Assembly (NCBI GenBank): GCA_025093555.1
Contig: JAIWNF010000034.1
Span: 310,001-374,000, forward strand
DNA from: Circinella umbellata
Taxonomy: Eukaryota; Mucoromycota; Mucoromycetes; Mucorales; Lichtheimiaceae
Direction of reading: 5' to 3'
DNA: 64,000 nt
The position numbers were made by a program, and so were the translations under genes. Positions within the stretch are counted from its first letter, which is position 1. Each line of letters begins with the position of its first letter. Positions 63,667 to 64,000 of the stretch are shown one piece after another. Under the pieces are notes generated by a model. The model saw nothing but the letters and a program-made list of their open reading frames with translations, was not told the origin of the DNA and did no database searches.

Positions 63667-64000
63667 ATGCGACTTGGCATTCCATTATTACTTTTTATAA
63701 CCACATTCTTTTATTGTCATCCCATATTGGCATACAAAACGATTATTGACGTTCTTTCGGAAGATTCTCGTTTTGAAAAGTTAATTGAACATTTACAACG
63801 AACAAGACTTATTCCATATATCAATCGTTTAGAGGCAGGCACTCTATTTGCACCTGACAATAATGCATTTGAAAACTTCAAAGGGGAGATTACAGAACAC
63901 ATGTTGTTATACCATTTGTTACCTGCTGGTATGTTGGGAGAAGACTTTTTTGACGGACAACTATTAGAATCACTTTATATAAGACCGGGATTTCTTGGCT
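63667..64000 (+). CDS. Secreted fasciclin (FAS1) domain protein, 5' part
   Basis: ATG at 63667; the gene runs past the window edge. Residues 1-22 form a signal peptide (RLGIPLLLFITTFFYCHPILA, hydrophobic). A FAS1 domain follows: IIDVLSEDSRFEKLIEHLQR, AGTLFAPDNNAFENF (the H1 motif), and HMLLYHLLPAGML (the H2-like region). FAS1 proteins are cell-surface or extracellular adhesion proteins. A T/C-rich leader (63570-63650) precedes the ATG. No intron is seen within the 334 nt available. Confidence 0.82.
   Translation, partial: MRLGIPLLLFITTFFYCHPILAYKTIIDVLSEDSRFEKLIEHLQRTRLIPYINRLEAGTLFAPDNNAFENFKGEITEHMLLYHLLPAGMLGEDFFDGQLLESLYIRPGFLG

Overview
The window is nuclear DNA of an AT-rich, intron-rich fungus. 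Protein-coding exons are cut by many short introns (roughly 50-130 nt) with GTAAGT-like donors and T-rich acceptors. The genes look like early-diverging fungi, most likely Mucoromycota; this placement is an inference from gene content and style, and I name no species.

About 2-37 kb is ordinary, fairly compact housekeeping sequence. In order it holds: a short-chain dehydrogenase (+), an Ies2/INO80B-like chromatin-remodelling subunit (+), ALG7, the first enzyme of N-glycan assembly (+), transketolase (-), the PP2A scaffold subunit A (+), a zinc-type medium-chain dehydrogenase lacking its catalytic-zinc ligands (-), the actin-related protein Arp4 (-), a folliculin-interacting (FNIP/Lst4) protein (-), the mismatch-repair ATPase MSH6 (+), the 60S export adaptor NMD3 (-), the mRNA-decay protein LSM1 (-) and a decayed MFS transporter (-). 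ALG7/transketolase, PP2A-A/dehydrogenase and MSH6/NMD3 are convergent pairs. FNIP and MSH6 share a 504-bp divergent promoter region with ACGCG motifs near MSH6. These genes do not form one pathway, although Ies2 and Arp4 both belong to INO80-class remodelling complexes.

About 37-44 kb is gene-poor. It holds one clear gene, a small C2-domain protein with very different, C-rich codon use and a TATA box, probably highly expressed.

About 43.95-61.48 kb is the most striking part: a composite of about 17.5 kb bounded by inverted repeats of about 3.4 kb that are still nearly identical. The loop of about 10.8 kb between them encodes an apparently intact, spliced Tnp2/CACTA (CMC)-like transposase, an unrecognised basic protein and an acidic repeat protein. 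It also carries a minisatellite with triplicated splice-donor sequences, a six-copy 178-bp satellite and an 11-bp-period phased A-tract array. I read it as a giant DNA transposon with unusually long terminal inverted repeats. Its exact ends and target duplication could not be fixed.

The right edge holds a broken DIRS-like (tyrosine-recombinase) retroelement fragment and the start of a secreted fasciclin-domain protein that runs out of the window.
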